Shown: positions 1 to 12,785 of the stretch, piece after piece
Position numbering within the stretch: the first letter of the stretch is position 1
How the letters are laid out: each line of letters starts with the position of its first letter
NCBI RefSeq assembly: GCF_021083185.1
Contig: NZ_JAIGQB010000004.1
Span: 310,001 to 374,000, forward strand
DNA: 64,000 bases
Origin: Nocardioides furvisabuli
GTDB lineage: Bacteria; Actinomycetota; Actinomycetes; Propionibacteriales; Nocardioidaceae
Direction of reading: 5' to 3'
Translations under genes and position numbers: made by a program
Notes under the pieces: model-generated
What the model was told of the DNA's origin: nothing
Databases searched by the model: none
The model's input: the letters and a program-made list of their open reading frames with translations, nothing else

Positions 1-992
1 TTCTGCTCCTGCCAGCGCCACGCGTCGGCGGCCATCTCGTCGATCGTCTTCTTCGTGCGCCAGCCGAGCTCGGCGTTGGCCTTGGACGGGTCGGCGTACG
101 ACGTCGCCACGTCACCGGGGCGGCGGGCCACGACCTCGTAGGGCAGCTCGCGGCCGACGGCCCGCTCGAAGGCGTGCAACAGCTCGAGCACGCTGGTGCC
201 GTGGCCGGAGCCGAGGTTCCACGTGTTGACGCTCTCGGTGGTGGTGGTGAGCGCCTCGAGCGCGGCCACGTGGCCGGCCGCAAGGTCCTCGACGTGGATG
301 TAGTCGCGCACACCGGTGCCGTCGACGGTGTCGTAGTCGTCACCGAAGACGGACAGCTTCTCGCGCTTGCCCACCGCGACCTGCGCGATGAAGGGCATCA
401 GGTTGTTGGGCCTGCCCGAGGGGTCCTCACCGATCGTGCCGGACTCGTGCGCGCCGACGGGGTTGAAGTAGCGCAGCAGCGCCACGCGCATGTCCGGGTC
501 GGCGGCGGCGACGTCGCGCAGGATCTGCTCCTGCATCACCTTGGTCCAGCCGTAGGGGTTGGTCGCGAAGGTCGGCTGGTCCTCGGTCGCGCCGGCCTGG
601 TCGGTGCCGTAGACGGTGGCGCTGGAGGAGAAGACGAGCTTGTGCACGTGGTGCTTCTGCATCGCCCGCACGAGCGAGAAGGTCGAGCCGAGGTTGTTCT
701 CGTAGTAGTCGAGCGGCTTCTCCACGCTCTCGCCGACGGCCTTGTAGCCGGCGAAGTGGATGACGGCGTCGAAGTCCTCGGCGGCGAAGAGGTGCTCGGT
801 CTTGTCGTGGTCGCACAGGTCGAAGGAGTGAGTCGGCAGGCTGGTGCCGGTGAGCGACTCCATCCGGGCCAGCACCACCGGGTGGGAGTTGCTGAAGTTG
901 TCGACGATGACGACGTCGTGGCCGGCGGCGACGAGCTGGACGACGGTGTGCGAGCCGATGTAGCCGGCCCCGCCGCTCACGAGGATCTTCAT
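1..992 (-). CDS. galE: UDP-glucose 4-epimerase (3' end cut by window)
   Basis: Interconverts UDP-glucose and UDP-galactose for cell-wall and exopolysaccharide synthesis in the cytosol. It is an extended short-chain dehydrogenase. The N-terminus MKILVSGGAGYIGSH carries the GxxGxxG NAD-binding loop, SSSATVYG supplies the catalytic Ser/Thr, and NPYGWTK is the YxxxK motif. About 330 residues are visible, nearly the usual family length, so only a few C-terminal residues should be missing beyond the left edge. It starts at an ATG and is divergent from the gmd pair, with about 40 nt between them. The family assignment is firm. The substrate range (UDP-Glc only, or also UDP-GlcNAc) cannot be read from sequence. 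Confidence 0.95.
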   Translation of the reverse strand, partial: MKILVSGGAGYIGSHTVVQLVAAGHDVVIVDNFSNSHPVVLARMESLTGTSLPTHSFDLCDHDKTEHLFAAEDFDAVIHFAGYKAVGESVEKPLDYYENNLGSTFSLVRAMQKHHVHKLVFSSSATVYGTDQAGATEDQPTFATNPYGWTKVMQEQILRDVAAADPDMRVALLRYFNPVGAHESGTIGEDPSGRPNNLMPFIAQVAVGKREKLSVFGDDYDTVDGTGVRDYIHVEDLAAGHVAALEALTTTTESVNTWNLGSGHGTSVLELLHAFERAVGRELPYEVVARRPGDVATSYADPSKANAELGWRTKKTIDEMAADAWRWQEQ

Positions 993-1033
993 GAGATCAC
1001 CCTAACGACAGCAGGCTTTGACAGAGTGTGAGC

Positions 1034-2014
1034 ATGCCCAGCGCTCTCATCACCGGAATCACCGGCCAGGACGGCCTCTACCTCGCCGAGCTCCTCCTCG
1101 AGAAGGGGTACGACGTCCACGGGTTGATCCGTGGCCAGAACAACCCCCGCCGCGAGCTGGTCGAGAAGGTCGTCCCAGACGTCCGGCTCCACAACGGTGA
1201 CCTGACCGACCTGTCCAGCCTGATGCGCGCGATGCGCGACTCCCAGCCCGACGAGGTCTACAACCTCGGCGCGATCTCGTTCGTCGCCTACTCCTGGGAG
1301 AACGCCTTCGTCACCAGCGACGTGACCGGGATGGGCGTGCTCAACATGCTCGAGGCCGTACGCCTCCACGCCGGCGACGACCCGTCGTCGATCCGCTTCT
1401 ACCAGGCCTCGAGCTCGGAGATGTTCGGCAAGGTGCAGCAGGTGCCCCAGTCGGAGAGCACCCTGCTGTGGCCCCGCTCGCCCTACGGCGTGAGCAAGGT
1501 CTACGGCCACTACATGACCATCAACTACCGCGAGTCCTACGGCATGCACGCCTCCTCGGGCATCCTGTTCAACCACGAGTCGCCGCGCCGCGGTCCCGAG
1601 TTCGTGACCCGCAAGATCAGCCAGGCCGTCGCCCGGATCCACCTCGGCCAGCAGGACTCGATGGCGCTCGGCAACCTCGACGCGCAACGCGACTGGGGCT
1701 ACGCCGGCGACTACGTCGAGGCGATGTGGCGCATGCTCCAGCAGGACGAGGCCGACGACTACGTCATCGCCACCGGCGAGACGCACTCCATCCGCGACTT
1801 CCTCGACCTCGCCTTCGCCCACGTCGGCATCGACGACTGGACCAAGCACGTCACGCAGGACCCGCGCTTCATGCGCCCCGCCGAGGTCGAGCTGCTCATC
1901 GGCGACGCCTCGAAGGCCAGGGACCAGCTGGGCTGGGCTCCCACCGTGTCCTTCCCCGAGCTCGTCGCGATGATGGTCGACAGCGACATCGCGGCGGTCA
2001 AGGCCGGCTGGTGA
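1034..2014 (+). CDS. gmd: GDP-mannose 4,6-dehydratase
   Basis: Converts GDP-D-mannose to GDP-4-dehydro-6-deoxy-D-mannose, the branch point to GDP-fucose, GDP-rhamnose and related sugars. The N-terminal [10 protein letters not shown] is the Gmd form of the NAD(P)-binding loop. SSSEMFGK and YGVSK supply the catalytic Ser/Thr-Glu and Tyr/Lys, and [16 protein letters not shown] is the family signature. The product has about 326 residues, close to normal. An in-frame GTG at 1028 is an alternative start. The stop overlaps the GTG of the next gene (GTGA), so the pair is probably translationally coupled. No GDP-fucose synthase is visible in the window, so the final sugar is unknown. Confidence 0.93.
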   Translation: MPSALITGITGQDGLYLAELLLEKGYDVHGLIRGQNNPRRELVEKVVPDVRLHNGDLTDLSSLMRAMRDSQPDEVYNLGAISFVAYSWENAFVTSDVTGMGVLNMLEAVRLHAGDDPSSIRFYQASSSEMFGKVQQVPQSESTLLWPRSPYGVSKVYGHYMTINYRESYGMHASSGILFNHESPRRGPEFVTRKISQAVARIHLGQQDSMALGNLDAQRDWGYAGDYVEAMWRMLQQDEADDYVIATGETHSIRDFLDLAFAHVGIDDWTKHVTQDPRFMRPAEVELLIGDASKARDQLGWAPTVSFPELVAMMVDSDIAAVKAGW

Positions 2015-2946
2015 CCGCTCGGGCCCTCATCACCGGCATCGGCGGCCAGGACGGCTCCTACCTCGCGGAGCGTCTCGTCGCCGACGGCATGGAGGTCCAC
2101 GCCCTCGTGCTGTCCGCGGACGGGCACCCGGCGCACTGCCCCGACGAGGTCGTCCTCCACGCCGGCGACCTCGGCGACCTCGCGGCGACCCGCGAGCTGG
2201 TGCGAGAGGTCGCGCCGAGCGAGGTCTACAACCTCGCCGCGATCAGCTCGGTCGCGCAGTCGTGGGACGAGCCGGACCTCACCGCCCACGTCAACGGCCA
2301 GGCAGCGGTCGCGCTCATGGAGTCGGCGCGCCTGGTGGGCGACGTACGCCTCGTGCAGGCCTCCAGCGCCGAGATCTTCGGCGAGCCGGCCGCGTCGCCG
2401 CAGACCGAGTCGACGCCCGTCGCGCCGCTCAACCCGTACGGCGCCGCGAAGGCCTTCGCGCACCTCTCCGCCCGCGTCTTCCGCCAGCGCGGACTGCACG
2501 TGTCGAGCGCGATCCTCTACAACCACGAGTCGCCGCGCCGCCACGAGCGCTTCGTGACGCGCAAGATCACCTCGACGGTGGCTGCGATCGCCCGCGGTGA
2601 CGCCGACGAGCTGGTGCTCGGCAACCTCGACGCGCGCCGCGACTGGGGCTGGGCGCCCGACTACGTCGACGCGATGGTGCGCGCCGCGCGGGCTGACGAG
2701 CCGGCCGACTACGTCGTCGCGACCGGGCGCGCCCACTCCGTACGCGAGCTCGTCGCCGCCGCCTTCGCGGCGGCCGGCATCCCGGAGTGGCTGCACCTCG
2801 TGCGCCAGGACGAGCGATTCTTCCGTCCCGCCGACCCGACCGAGCTGGTGGGCGATGCGTCGAAGGCGCGCGAGGTCCTCGGCTGGGCGCCGACGGTCGG
2901 TTTCGAGGAGATCGTGGCGCGGATGGTCGCCGCCGACCTCACCTGA
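2011..2946 (+). CDS. second GDP-mannose 4,6-dehydratase-like SDR enzyme
   Basis: A 311-residue paralogue of the preceding gene. It keeps the [10 protein letters not shown] nucleotide-binding loop, SSAEIFGE, the YGAAK catalytic motif and [16 protein letters not shown], so it should be an active extended SDR of the GDP-mannose dehydratase branch. It starts at GTG 2011, overlapping the TGA of gmd. It may be a second Gmd subunit, or an enzyme that reduces or epimerises the 4-keto intermediate, as Rmd-type reductases belong to the same superfamily. Retention of the full Gmd signature favours dehydratase activity. The gene ends shortly before a palindromic repeat. Confidence 0.82.
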   Translation: MTARALITGIGGQDGSYLAERLVADGMEVHALVLSADGHPAHCPDEVVLHAGDLGDLAATRELVREVAPSEVYNLAAISSVAQSWDEPDLTAHVNGQAAVALMESARLVGDVRLVQASSAEIFGEPAASPQTESTPVAPLNPYGAAKAFAHLSARVFRQRGLHVSSAILYNHESPRRHERFVTRKITSTVAAIARGDADELVLGNLDARRDWGWAPDYVDAMVRAARADEPADYVVATGRAHSVRELVAAAFAAAGIPEWLHLVRQDERFFRPADPTELVGDASKAREVLGWAPTVGFEEIVARMVAADLT

Positions 2947-2984
2947 ACGTCGTACGCCCAGGGTTCACGCCTCAACCTTGAGCC

Positions 2985-3037
2985 TTGCCCCCGAAACTTC
3001 GGGGTGGAGGCTCCAGTTTCCCCGGGTACCCGGGGAA
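2985..3037 (+). repeat. palindromic intergenic repeat, copy A
   Basis: The segment runs from CCCCCGAAACTTCGGGG through CTCCAGTTTCCCCGGG to ACCCGGGGAA. It contains one hairpin around ACTTCGGGG and a stronger palindrome centred on CCCCGGGTACCCGGGG. The same unit recurs twice, head to head, at 30042-30125. It lies between the convergent gmd pair and rmlA and could serve as a bidirectional terminator. Seen directly; function inferred. Confidence 0.75.
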
Positions 3038-3066
3038 CGCGACGGGGACGGGGACCAACCCGCCCC

Positions 3067-3933
3067 TCACCCGTGCTGCAGCAACCCCAGCAGGTACTCC
3101 CCGTAGCCGCTCTTGCGCAGCGGCTGGGCGCGCTCGACGAGCTCGTCGTCGGAGAGCCAGCCCATGCGCCAGGCGACCTCCTCGGGCGCGCCGACCTTGA
3201 AGCCCTGGCGGCCCTCGATGGTGCGCACGAAGTTGGAGGCGTCGTTGAGGGAGTCGAAGGTGCCGGTGTCGAGCCAGGCGGTGCCGCGCGGCAGCACCTC
3301 GACGTGGAGGCGTCCCTCCTCGAGGTAGCGGCGGTTGAGGTCGGTGATCTCGAGCTCGCCGCGCGCCGACGGCTCGAGCTCGGCGGCGTACTGCACCACG
3401 TCGTTGTCGTAGAAGTAGAGCCCCGGCACGGCGAAGTCGCTCTTGGGGTGCTCGGGCTTCTCCTCCAGCGACAGCGCGCGGCCCTGGTCGTCGAACTCCA
3501 CCACGCCGTACGCCCGGGGGTCGGCGACGTGGTAGCCGAAGACGGCGGCACCGTCGAGCTCGGAGAAGCGCAGCAGCTGGTGGCCCAGGCCGGAGCCGTA
3601 GAAGATGTTGTCGCCCAGCACGAGCGCGGAGCGCTGGTCGCCGATGTGGTCGGCACCGATGATGAACGCCTGCGCCAGCCCGTCGGGCGAGGGCTGGACC
3701 GCGAAGGTCAGGTCGATCCCGAACTGCGAGCCGTCGCCGAGCAGGCGGTGGAAACCGTCGGCCTCGTGGGGCGTCGTGATGATCAGCACGTCCCGGATGC
3801 CCGCCAGCATCAGCGTGGACAGCGGGTAGTAGATCATCGGCTTGTCGTAGACGGGGACCAGCTGCTTGCTGATGCCCTGGGTGATCGGGTGCAGTCGCGA
3901 GCCGGTGCCACCGGCCAGGATGATTCCACGCAT
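3067..3933 (-). CDS. rmlA: glucose-1-phosphate thymidylyltransferase
   Basis: First enzyme of dTDP-L-rhamnose synthesis: glucose-1-phosphate plus dTTP gives dTDP-glucose. The 288-residue protein opens with the signature loop [16 protein letters not shown] and has [19 protein letters not shown] and [20 protein letters not shown], all typical RmlA elements for nucleotide, metal and sugar binding. Length matches the family. It is divergent from the DUF4012-rmlB-rmlCD genes, so the rhamnose pathway is encoded on both sides of a short shared promoter region (3934-3987). Confidence 0.95.
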   Translation of the reverse strand: MRGIILAGGTGSRLHPITQGISKQLVPVYDKPMIYYPLSTLMLAGIRDVLIITTPHEADGFHRLLGDGSQFGIDLTFAVQPSPDGLAQAFIIGADHIGDQRSALVLGDNIFYGSGLGHQLLRFSELDGAAVFGYHVADPRAYGVVEFDDQGRALSLEEKPEHPKSDFAVPGLYFYDNDVVQYAAELEPSARGELEITDLNRRYLEEGRLHVEVLPRGTAWLDTGTFDSLNDASNFVRTIEGRQGFKVGAPEEVAWRMGWLSDDELVERAQPLRKSGYGEYLLGLLQHG

Positions 3934-3987
3934 GCGCCCACCCTATTGCGGGAACGGCGCTCGGTGCCGTACGGCACCATGTGAGGC

Positions 3988-8349
<4,362 letters not shown>

Positions 8350-8353
8350 GCGA

Positions 8354-8647
8354 TCAGCGGCGCGAGGTGACCTCGGCCAGCGCAGGGCGTACGTCGGCGA
8401 GGTAGACGAACGCGGCGATCGTGAAGACGAGGTGGATGATCCCCAGCGGCGAGGAGCCGATGAAGATCAGCTGCGCCGCGAAGCCGAGACCGGTGATCGC
8501 GCACCACGCCTGCTTGGTGAGCTTGCCGGCGGCTTCGTAGGCCTCGGCGGAGTAGGTGAGGGAGTTGATGAAGGCGAACCCCTTGACCGCGAGCAGCACG
8601 ACGAGCACCACCAGCATGAGGGTGCTCTGGAACGCGTAGATGGTCAC
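8354..8647 (-). CDS. DUF2516 family membrane protein
   Basis: A 97-residue protein with a hydrophobic N-terminal helix (about residues 8-30) and a second hydrophobic stretch (about 50-85), matching small actinobacterial DUF2516 membrane proteins. Function is unknown. It lies downstream of the HBHA-like gene on the same strand, an order also found at the M. tuberculosis hbhA locus (Rv0474-Rv0475-Rv0476, from memory). A hairpin at 8673-8700 separates the two genes. Its 3' end is 4 nt from the convergent rmlCD stop. Confidence 0.85.
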   Translation of the reverse strand: MTIYAFQSTLMLVVLVVLLAVKGFAFINSLTYSAEAYEAAGKLTKQAWCAITGLGFAAQLIFIGSSPLGIIHLVFTIAAFVYLADVRPALAEVTSRR

Positions 8648-8672
8648 GAGGACAAGAGTAGGCGAACGCAGA

Positions 8673-8700
8673 AGGCCCCCGTCCTCGCGGACGGGGGCCT
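8673..8700 (-). terminator. rho-independent-type terminator after the HBHA-like gene
   Basis: A perfect 12-bp inverted repeat (AGGCCCCCGTCC / GGACGGGGGCCT) with a 4-nt loop sits between the HBHA-like gene and DUF2516. No strong U-tract is seen, which is common in high-GC actinobacteria. Confidence 0.75.
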
Positions 8701-8747
8701 CGTGCGTGTCAGAACAGCATCAGCTGCTGCTCATCGGCGGGTGCTCT

Positions 8748-9470
8748 TCAGTCGCCGACCTTCTCGGCGGCGTCGGCGACGGCCTTGACCGCGGTGGTCG
8801 CGGTCTTGGTGGCGGTGGTCGCGGTGGCCTTGGCGCTGCTCTGTGCGGTGGCCGTCTTCTTGGCCGCGGTCTTGCGCGCGGTGGTCGCGGCGGCCTTCTT
8901 GCCGGCAGCCTTCTGCGTCGCCTTCTTGGCGGTCGGCTTCGGCTTGGGGGCGACCTTGGTCGCAGCGGTCTTGTCGGCAGCCTCGACGTTGGCCTCGGCG
9001 GCCTTCTTGGCCTGGGTGGCGGTGGTCTTGGCCTTGGTGGCGGTGGTCTTGGCGGACTTCACCGTCGCCTTGGTCGACTCCTGGCGGCGGATGCGGCCCA
9101 CGAGGGACTCGCCGCGCTTGACCAGCTCGGTGTAGGTGGCGTTCGCGGCCGCGACGTTCTCGTCGACCAGCGTGGAGACCTGGGTGGTGACCTTGGCGGG
9201 GTACGCCTTGGCCTCGGCCTGGAGCTCGGCGACGCGGGCCTCGACGGCGGCACGGCGGGCCTGGGCCTGCTTGCGCAGCGCCTTCGGGTCGGTCGCGGTC
9301 TTCTGGACGTCGGTCACCCGGGTGCTGACGTCCTTCTGCACGGCGGAGACGCGCTTCTGCACGTCGGCGACGGCCTCGCGGACGGCCTCGACGGCGAGGT
9401 CGGTCACGCCGACACCGGCGAGGACGGGCTTGAGGGCTTCGGTCTTGATGTCGAACTTGGCGTTGGCCAT
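8748..9470 (-). CDS. hbhA: HBHA-like heparin-binding/adhesin family protein
   Basis: A 240-residue protein with a helical, coiled-coil-prone N-terminal part (residues about 1-130, rich in A, E, K, V and Q) and a low-complexity C-terminal tail of repeated KKA, AKK, TKT and AAKK blocks. That is the architecture of mycobacterial HbhA, whose Lys-rich tail binds heparan sulfate and other polyanions. There is no signal peptide, as in HbhA. In a non-pathogenic actinobacterium the tail may bind nucleic acid or cell-wall polymers instead. An XRE regulator lies just upstream on the same strand, and GGAG precedes the start. Confidence 0.75.
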   Translation of the reverse strand: MANAKFDIKTEALKPVLAGVGVTDLAVEAVREAVADVQKRVSAVQKDVSTRVTDVQKTATDPKALRKQAQARRAAVEARVAELQAEAKAYPAKVTTQVSTLVDENVAAANATYTELVKRGESLVGRIRRQESTKATVKSAKTTATKAKTTATQAKKAAEANVEAADKTAATKVAPKPKPTAKKATQKAAGKKAAATTARKTAAKKTATAQSSAKATATTATKTATTAVKAVADAAEKVGD

Positions 9471-9519
9471 GTCCTTCTCCTTCTGGTGGATGTCCCGACC
9501 CGGATGGTCGGGTCGGGTT

Positions 9520-9933
9520 TCAGTCCTGGATGGCTTCGGGGGCGTCGCGCTCGTTCAGCGCGAGGAACGACGCGTAGACGTCGAGCAGCGAGTGCTTCTG
9601 CCGCTCGGTGAGTCCTGGGTCGGCGAGGATCGCCAGCTCGACGGAGCCGGCCTGGCCGGGATCGGGATGGACGATGCCCGCGCGGACGTAGAGCTGCTCG
9701 GCAGAGACCCGCAGCGCGCGGGCCAGTTGCTGCAGCACCTCGGCCGAGGGCTTGCGCAGACCGCGCTCGATCTGGCTGAGGTAGGGGTTGCTGACGCCGA
9801 CCTGATCGGCCAGCTGCCGCAGCGAGAGCTGGGCGGCCAGGCGCTGCTCCTTGAGGTAGTCACCCAGGGAGCCGAGCGAGCCCAGGGAGCCGACGACAGC
9901 CTTGCTCGTCTTGGTGCTCTTGTCCTTGGCCAT
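9520..9933 (-). CDS. XRE-family transcriptional regulator beside hbhA
   Basis: A 137-residue protein with a flexible Ser/Gly/Leu-rich N-terminus (about residues 1-22) and one helix-turn-helix domain at about 25-80 (LRQLADQVGVSNPYLSQIERGLRKPS). The C-terminal helical segment EILADPGLTERQKHSLLDVY-like region is typical of the Rv0474 group. It is transcribed toward the HBHA-like gene 49 nt away and probably regulates itself and that gene. A perfect palindrome just upstream of its start (9945-9960) is a candidate operator. Confidence 0.88.
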   Translation of the reverse strand: MAKDKSTKTSKAVVGSLGSLGSLGDYLKEQRLAAQLSLRQLADQVGVSNPYLSQIERGLRKPSAEVLQQLARALRVSAEQLYVRAGIVHPDPGQAGSVELAILADPGLTERQKHSLLDVYASFLALNERDAPEAIQD

Positions 9934-9944
9934 GTCCCCATTGT

Positions 9945-9960
9945 GCTAACACCAGTTAGC
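9945..9960 (-). promoter_or_regulatory. candidate operator palindrome upstream of the XRE gene
   Basis: GCTAAC-ACCA-GTTAGC is a perfect 6+6 bp inverted repeat starting 12 nt before the XRE regulator's start codon, within its probable promoter. Autoregulation is inferred from position and symmetry only. Confidence 0.5.
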
Positions 9961-10026
9961 AAAAGCCAAGTCCTGACAGGGTGACTGCGCTCACAACCGC
10001 CATATTTTACGCACGTTCAGCGCTAG

Positions 10027-11013
10027 CTAGAAGGCAGCGCGGATCACCCCGACGGGTACGCCGCCGCCCAGGAGCTCGTGGTGCCCGGTGGCCTTGACCG
10101 CGGCCGCGTCGACGCCGGCCTCCTCCAGCACCCCCGAGCGCCGCAACGCCTCGGCCATCAGCACGGGGCGCACACGGGGAGCCCCGTCGTCGGTCTTCAG
10201 CGCCCAGGCGCGGCCGTCGGGCAGCGCCACGGCGTAGCAGGACTCGGCGCCGGCCTTGCCGATAAGGCCCGGGATCGCGCGGTGCAGCGCGAGCTCGTCG
10301 CGGGTCGTCCCGCTGACGTGGTCGGGATGGCGGCGGATCGCCTCGGCCACGGTGCGCTCCGGCCCGTCCGTCGCCGTGGCGAGGGTCGCGAAGGCGCGCG
10401 CCAGGCCCACGAGCGAGGTGGACAGCAGCGGGGCTCCGCAGCCGTCGACGGCGACGGTGTCGACGGGCTCGCCCGTCACCCGGGCGAAGGTCTCGCCGAT
10501 CGCGACCTGCAGCGGGTGGTCGGCGTGGAGGTAGGTCGCGGTGTCCCACCCCTGCAGCACGCAGGTGGCCAGCATCGCCGCGTGCTTACCCGAGCAGTTC
10601 ATCAGGATCGAGGAACGGGTCCCGCCCTCGCGGATCACCCGCTCGCGCGCGGCGTCGTCGAGCGGGTAGTCGAGCGGCGTCTGCAGGGCCGACTCGTCGA
10701 GGCCCGCCGAGGCCAGCGTGCGGCGTACGCCCTCGACGTGGAAGGACTCCCCCGAGTGCGACGCGCAGGCCAGCGCCAGCAGGTCCGGCGGGAGGTCCAG
10801 GCCGAGCTCGACCATCGCGAGCGCCTGCACGGGCTTGTTGCTCGAGCGCGGCAGCACCGGCACGGTGACCTCGCCGACGGACCAGTCGACCGTCCCGTCG
10901 GCGGCGAGCGCGACGATCGATCCGTAGTGGTGGCCCTCGACGAAGCCGGAGCGGACGATCTCGGCGACGACCGGCAGGCCAGTCCGGGGCGTGGTGGGGG
11001 CAGCAGACGACAT
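10027..11013 (-). CDS. L-asparaginase II family protein
   Basis: A 328-residue protein of the asparaginase II family found in actinobacteria and rhizobia, which is distinct from E. coli AnsB. Conserved features are VPVLPRSSNKPVQALAMV near the N-terminus, CASHSGE, MNCSGKHAAML, VDGCGAPL and the IGKAGAES region. It would hydrolyse L-asparagine to aspartate and ammonia. ATG 11013 is chosen because longer versions run into the divergent cysC start region. It stands alone on the minus strand. Confidence 0.88.
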   Translation of the reverse strand: MSSAAPTTPRTGLPVVAEIVRSGFVEGHHYGSIVALAADGTVDWSVGEVTVPVLPRSSNKPVQALAMVELGLDLPPDLLALACASHSGESFHVEGVRRTLASAGLDESALQTPLDYPLDDAARERVIREGGTRSSILMNCSGKHAAMLATCVLQGWDTATYLHADHPLQVAIGETFARVTGEPVDTVAVDGCGAPLLSTSLVGLARAFATLATATDGPERTVAEAIRRHPDHVSGTTRDELALHRAIPGLIGKAGAESCYAVALPDGRAWALKTDDGAPRVRPVLMAEALRRSGVLEEAGVDAAAVKATGHHELLGGGVPVGVIRAAF

Positions 11014-11068
11014 GGCCCGCAGGCTACTCACCGCGGACGGCCCACCTGCACAGTGAGAGGATGCGCGG

Positions 11069-12250
11069 GTGATCCAGCACTGCCCCACGCCGACCGAGCT
11101 CGACGACCTGGAGCTCCTCGTCTCCGGTGCCTACGCACCGTCGACCCGCTTCAACGAGCCCGGCAGCGCAGTGACGCTCGCGCTGCCCGAGGGCGTGAGC
11201 GAGGCCGAGCTCGTCGACCCCGAGGGGCTCCCCCTGGCGCGGGTCGGCGCGGACGGCTCGCTGGATCCCCTCACCCACGCGCAGTACGGCCCCTTCCGCC
11301 GGCTGCACCTCTCCCCCGCCCAGGTCCGCGAGCAGCACGCCGGTGCCACCTTCGTGCCGGTCACCGACGCGCTCTCCGACGCCGAGCTCGCCGAGCTGCG
11401 CGGCCTGGGCCGCGTGGTCCTGCTCGCCCTGACCGGCACCGGCACCGCTGCCCTGTCCCCGGTCGCGCTGGTCCGCGCGACGCTGGTCGCGGCCGACCTG
11501 CTCGACGACGCGAGCGTGGTCGCGGTGCCGCTTCCGGCCCACGGCGACGCGGACGCCGACCACGAGCTGGGCGTGAGGGTCGTCGGCAACTACGCCGCGG
11601 GCGACCCGGTCCACGGGCTGGCCGACGCCCCCGACTCGCCCCTCCCCGCACCCGTCGCAGCGATCGCCGACGCGGACCGACCCGGGCCCGAGGAGCAGGG
11701 CCTCGTGCTCTTCTTCACCGGACTCTCCGGCAGCGGCAAGTCCACGCTGGCCCGCGCCTTCATGGACCTCCTGCTCGAGCAGGGCGGCCGCTCGGTCACC
11801 AGCCTCGACGGAGATGTCGTACGCCGTCACCTGTCCGCGGGCCTGACCTTCTCCAAGGCCGACCGGGAGACCAACATCCGCCGCATCGGCTGGGTCGCCG
11901 CCGAGATCGCCCGCCACGGCGGCGTCGCCGTCTGCTCGCCGATCGCGCCCTTCGCCGAGACCCGCGAGCAGGTGCAGGAGATGGTCGAGGTCGCCGGCGG
12001 CGCCTTCTTCCTGGTCCACGTCGCCACGCCGCTGGAGGAGTGCGAGCGTCGCGACCGCAAGGGCCTCTACGCCAAGGCGCGCGCCGGCGAGATCCCGGAG
12101 TTCACCGGCATCTCCTCGCCCTACGAGGAGCCCGTGGACCCCGCCGTCCGCGTCGACACCACCGGACGCACCATCGAGGACGCGCTGGGCGACGTCCTCG
12201 TCGCCCTCGACGAGGCCGGCTACCTCCACCTCGAGGCCTCGCATGGCTGA
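11069..12250 (+). CDS. cysC: adenylylsulfate kinase with N-terminal ATP-sulfurylase-like domain
   Basis: Phosphorylates APS to PAPS in sulfate activation. The C-terminal kinase (residues about 210-390) is complete: FFTGLSGSGKST is the P-loop, then LDGDVVRRHL, DRETNIRRIGWVAAE, FVLVHV-like core and KGLYAKARAGEIPEFTG. Residues about 1-200 resemble a shortened PUA-like ATP sulfurylase N-domain (LLVSGAYAPSTRF, then EGLPLAR), but no ATP sulfurylase HxGH catalytic motif is visible, so this part is probably structural or regulatory. It starts at GTG and overlaps the phosphatase gene by 8 nt. CysD and CysN, about 5 kb away, supply the sulfurylase activity. Confidence 0.88.
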   Translation: MIQHCPTPTELDDLELLVSGAYAPSTRFNEPGSAVTLALPEGVSEAELVDPEGLPLARVGADGSLDPLTHAQYGPFRRLHLSPAQVREQHAGATFVPVTDALSDAELAELRGLGRVVLLALTGTGTAALSPVALVRATLVAADLLDDASVVAVPLPAHGDADADHELGVRVVGNYAAGDPVHGLADAPDSPLPAPVAAIADADRPGPEEQGLVLFFTGLSGSGKSTLARAFMDLLLEQGGRSVTSLDGDVVRRHLSAGLTFSKADRETNIRRIGWVAAEIARHGGVAVCSPIAPFAETREQVQEMVEVAGGAFFLVHVATPLEECERRDRKGLYAKARAGEIPEFTGISSPYEEPVDPAVRVDTTGRTIEDALGDVLVALDEAGYLHLEASHG

Positions 12251-12785
12251 GCCGTTGCGGGTGCTCTTCGTGTGCACCGCCAACATCTGCCGCTCGCCCG
12301 CGATGGAGCTCATCGCCCGCGACCTCGCCGGCGATGCCGACATCGTCTTCAGCAGCCTCGGCACCCACGCCCGCGACGGGCACCGGATGAACTCCGAGAT
12401 GCGCGCGCTGCTGCCCGAGGGGATGGCCAGCGGGTTCCGCAGCCGGCACCTCACCCCGGCCCTGCTCGACGACGCCGACCTGGTACTGACCGCCGAGTCG
12501 GCGCACCGCCAGCACATCCTCGACGACTTCCCGCAGCTGCACCGCAAGGTCTTCACGCTGGGCCAGTTCGAGGCGACCGTCGCGGACCTGCCCGACCTCA
12601 GCGGCCACGAGCTGGTGGCCGCGGCCGGCCAGCGGCGTACGCCGTCGGCCCCCGAGCACGACGTCGCCGACCCCTACCGGCGCGGGAGGGCAGCCGCCCA
12701 GCAGGCAACCGGCACAATCACTGCCATGCTGAGCGTGATCGTGCCGCGCCTGACCGGCCGAGCCCCGTCGGAGGAGACGCGCTGA
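12243..12785 (+). CDS. low-molecular-weight protein-tyrosine phosphatase
   Basis: A 180-residue phosphatase. VLFVCTANICRSPAME contains the Cx5R(S) P-loop near the N-terminus, and VADPYRRG supplies the general-acid Asp of LMW-PTPs. The C-terminus is longer than in the minimal family. The gene overlaps cysC at the 5' end and the TauE gene at the 3' end (TGATG), so all three are co-transcribed. The reason for placing a phosphatase in a sulfate operon is not evident. A role on Tyr-phosphorylated capsule or wall kinases is only a family-level possibility. Confidence 0.88.
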   Translation: MAEPLRVLFVCTANICRSPAMELIARDLAGDADIVFSSLGTHARDGHRMNSEMRALLPEGMASGFRSRHLTPALLDDADLVLTAESAHRQHILDDFPQLHRKVFTLGQFEATVADLPDLSGHELVAAAGQRRTPSAPEHDVADPYRRGRAAAQQATGTITAMLSVIVPRLTGRAPSEETR

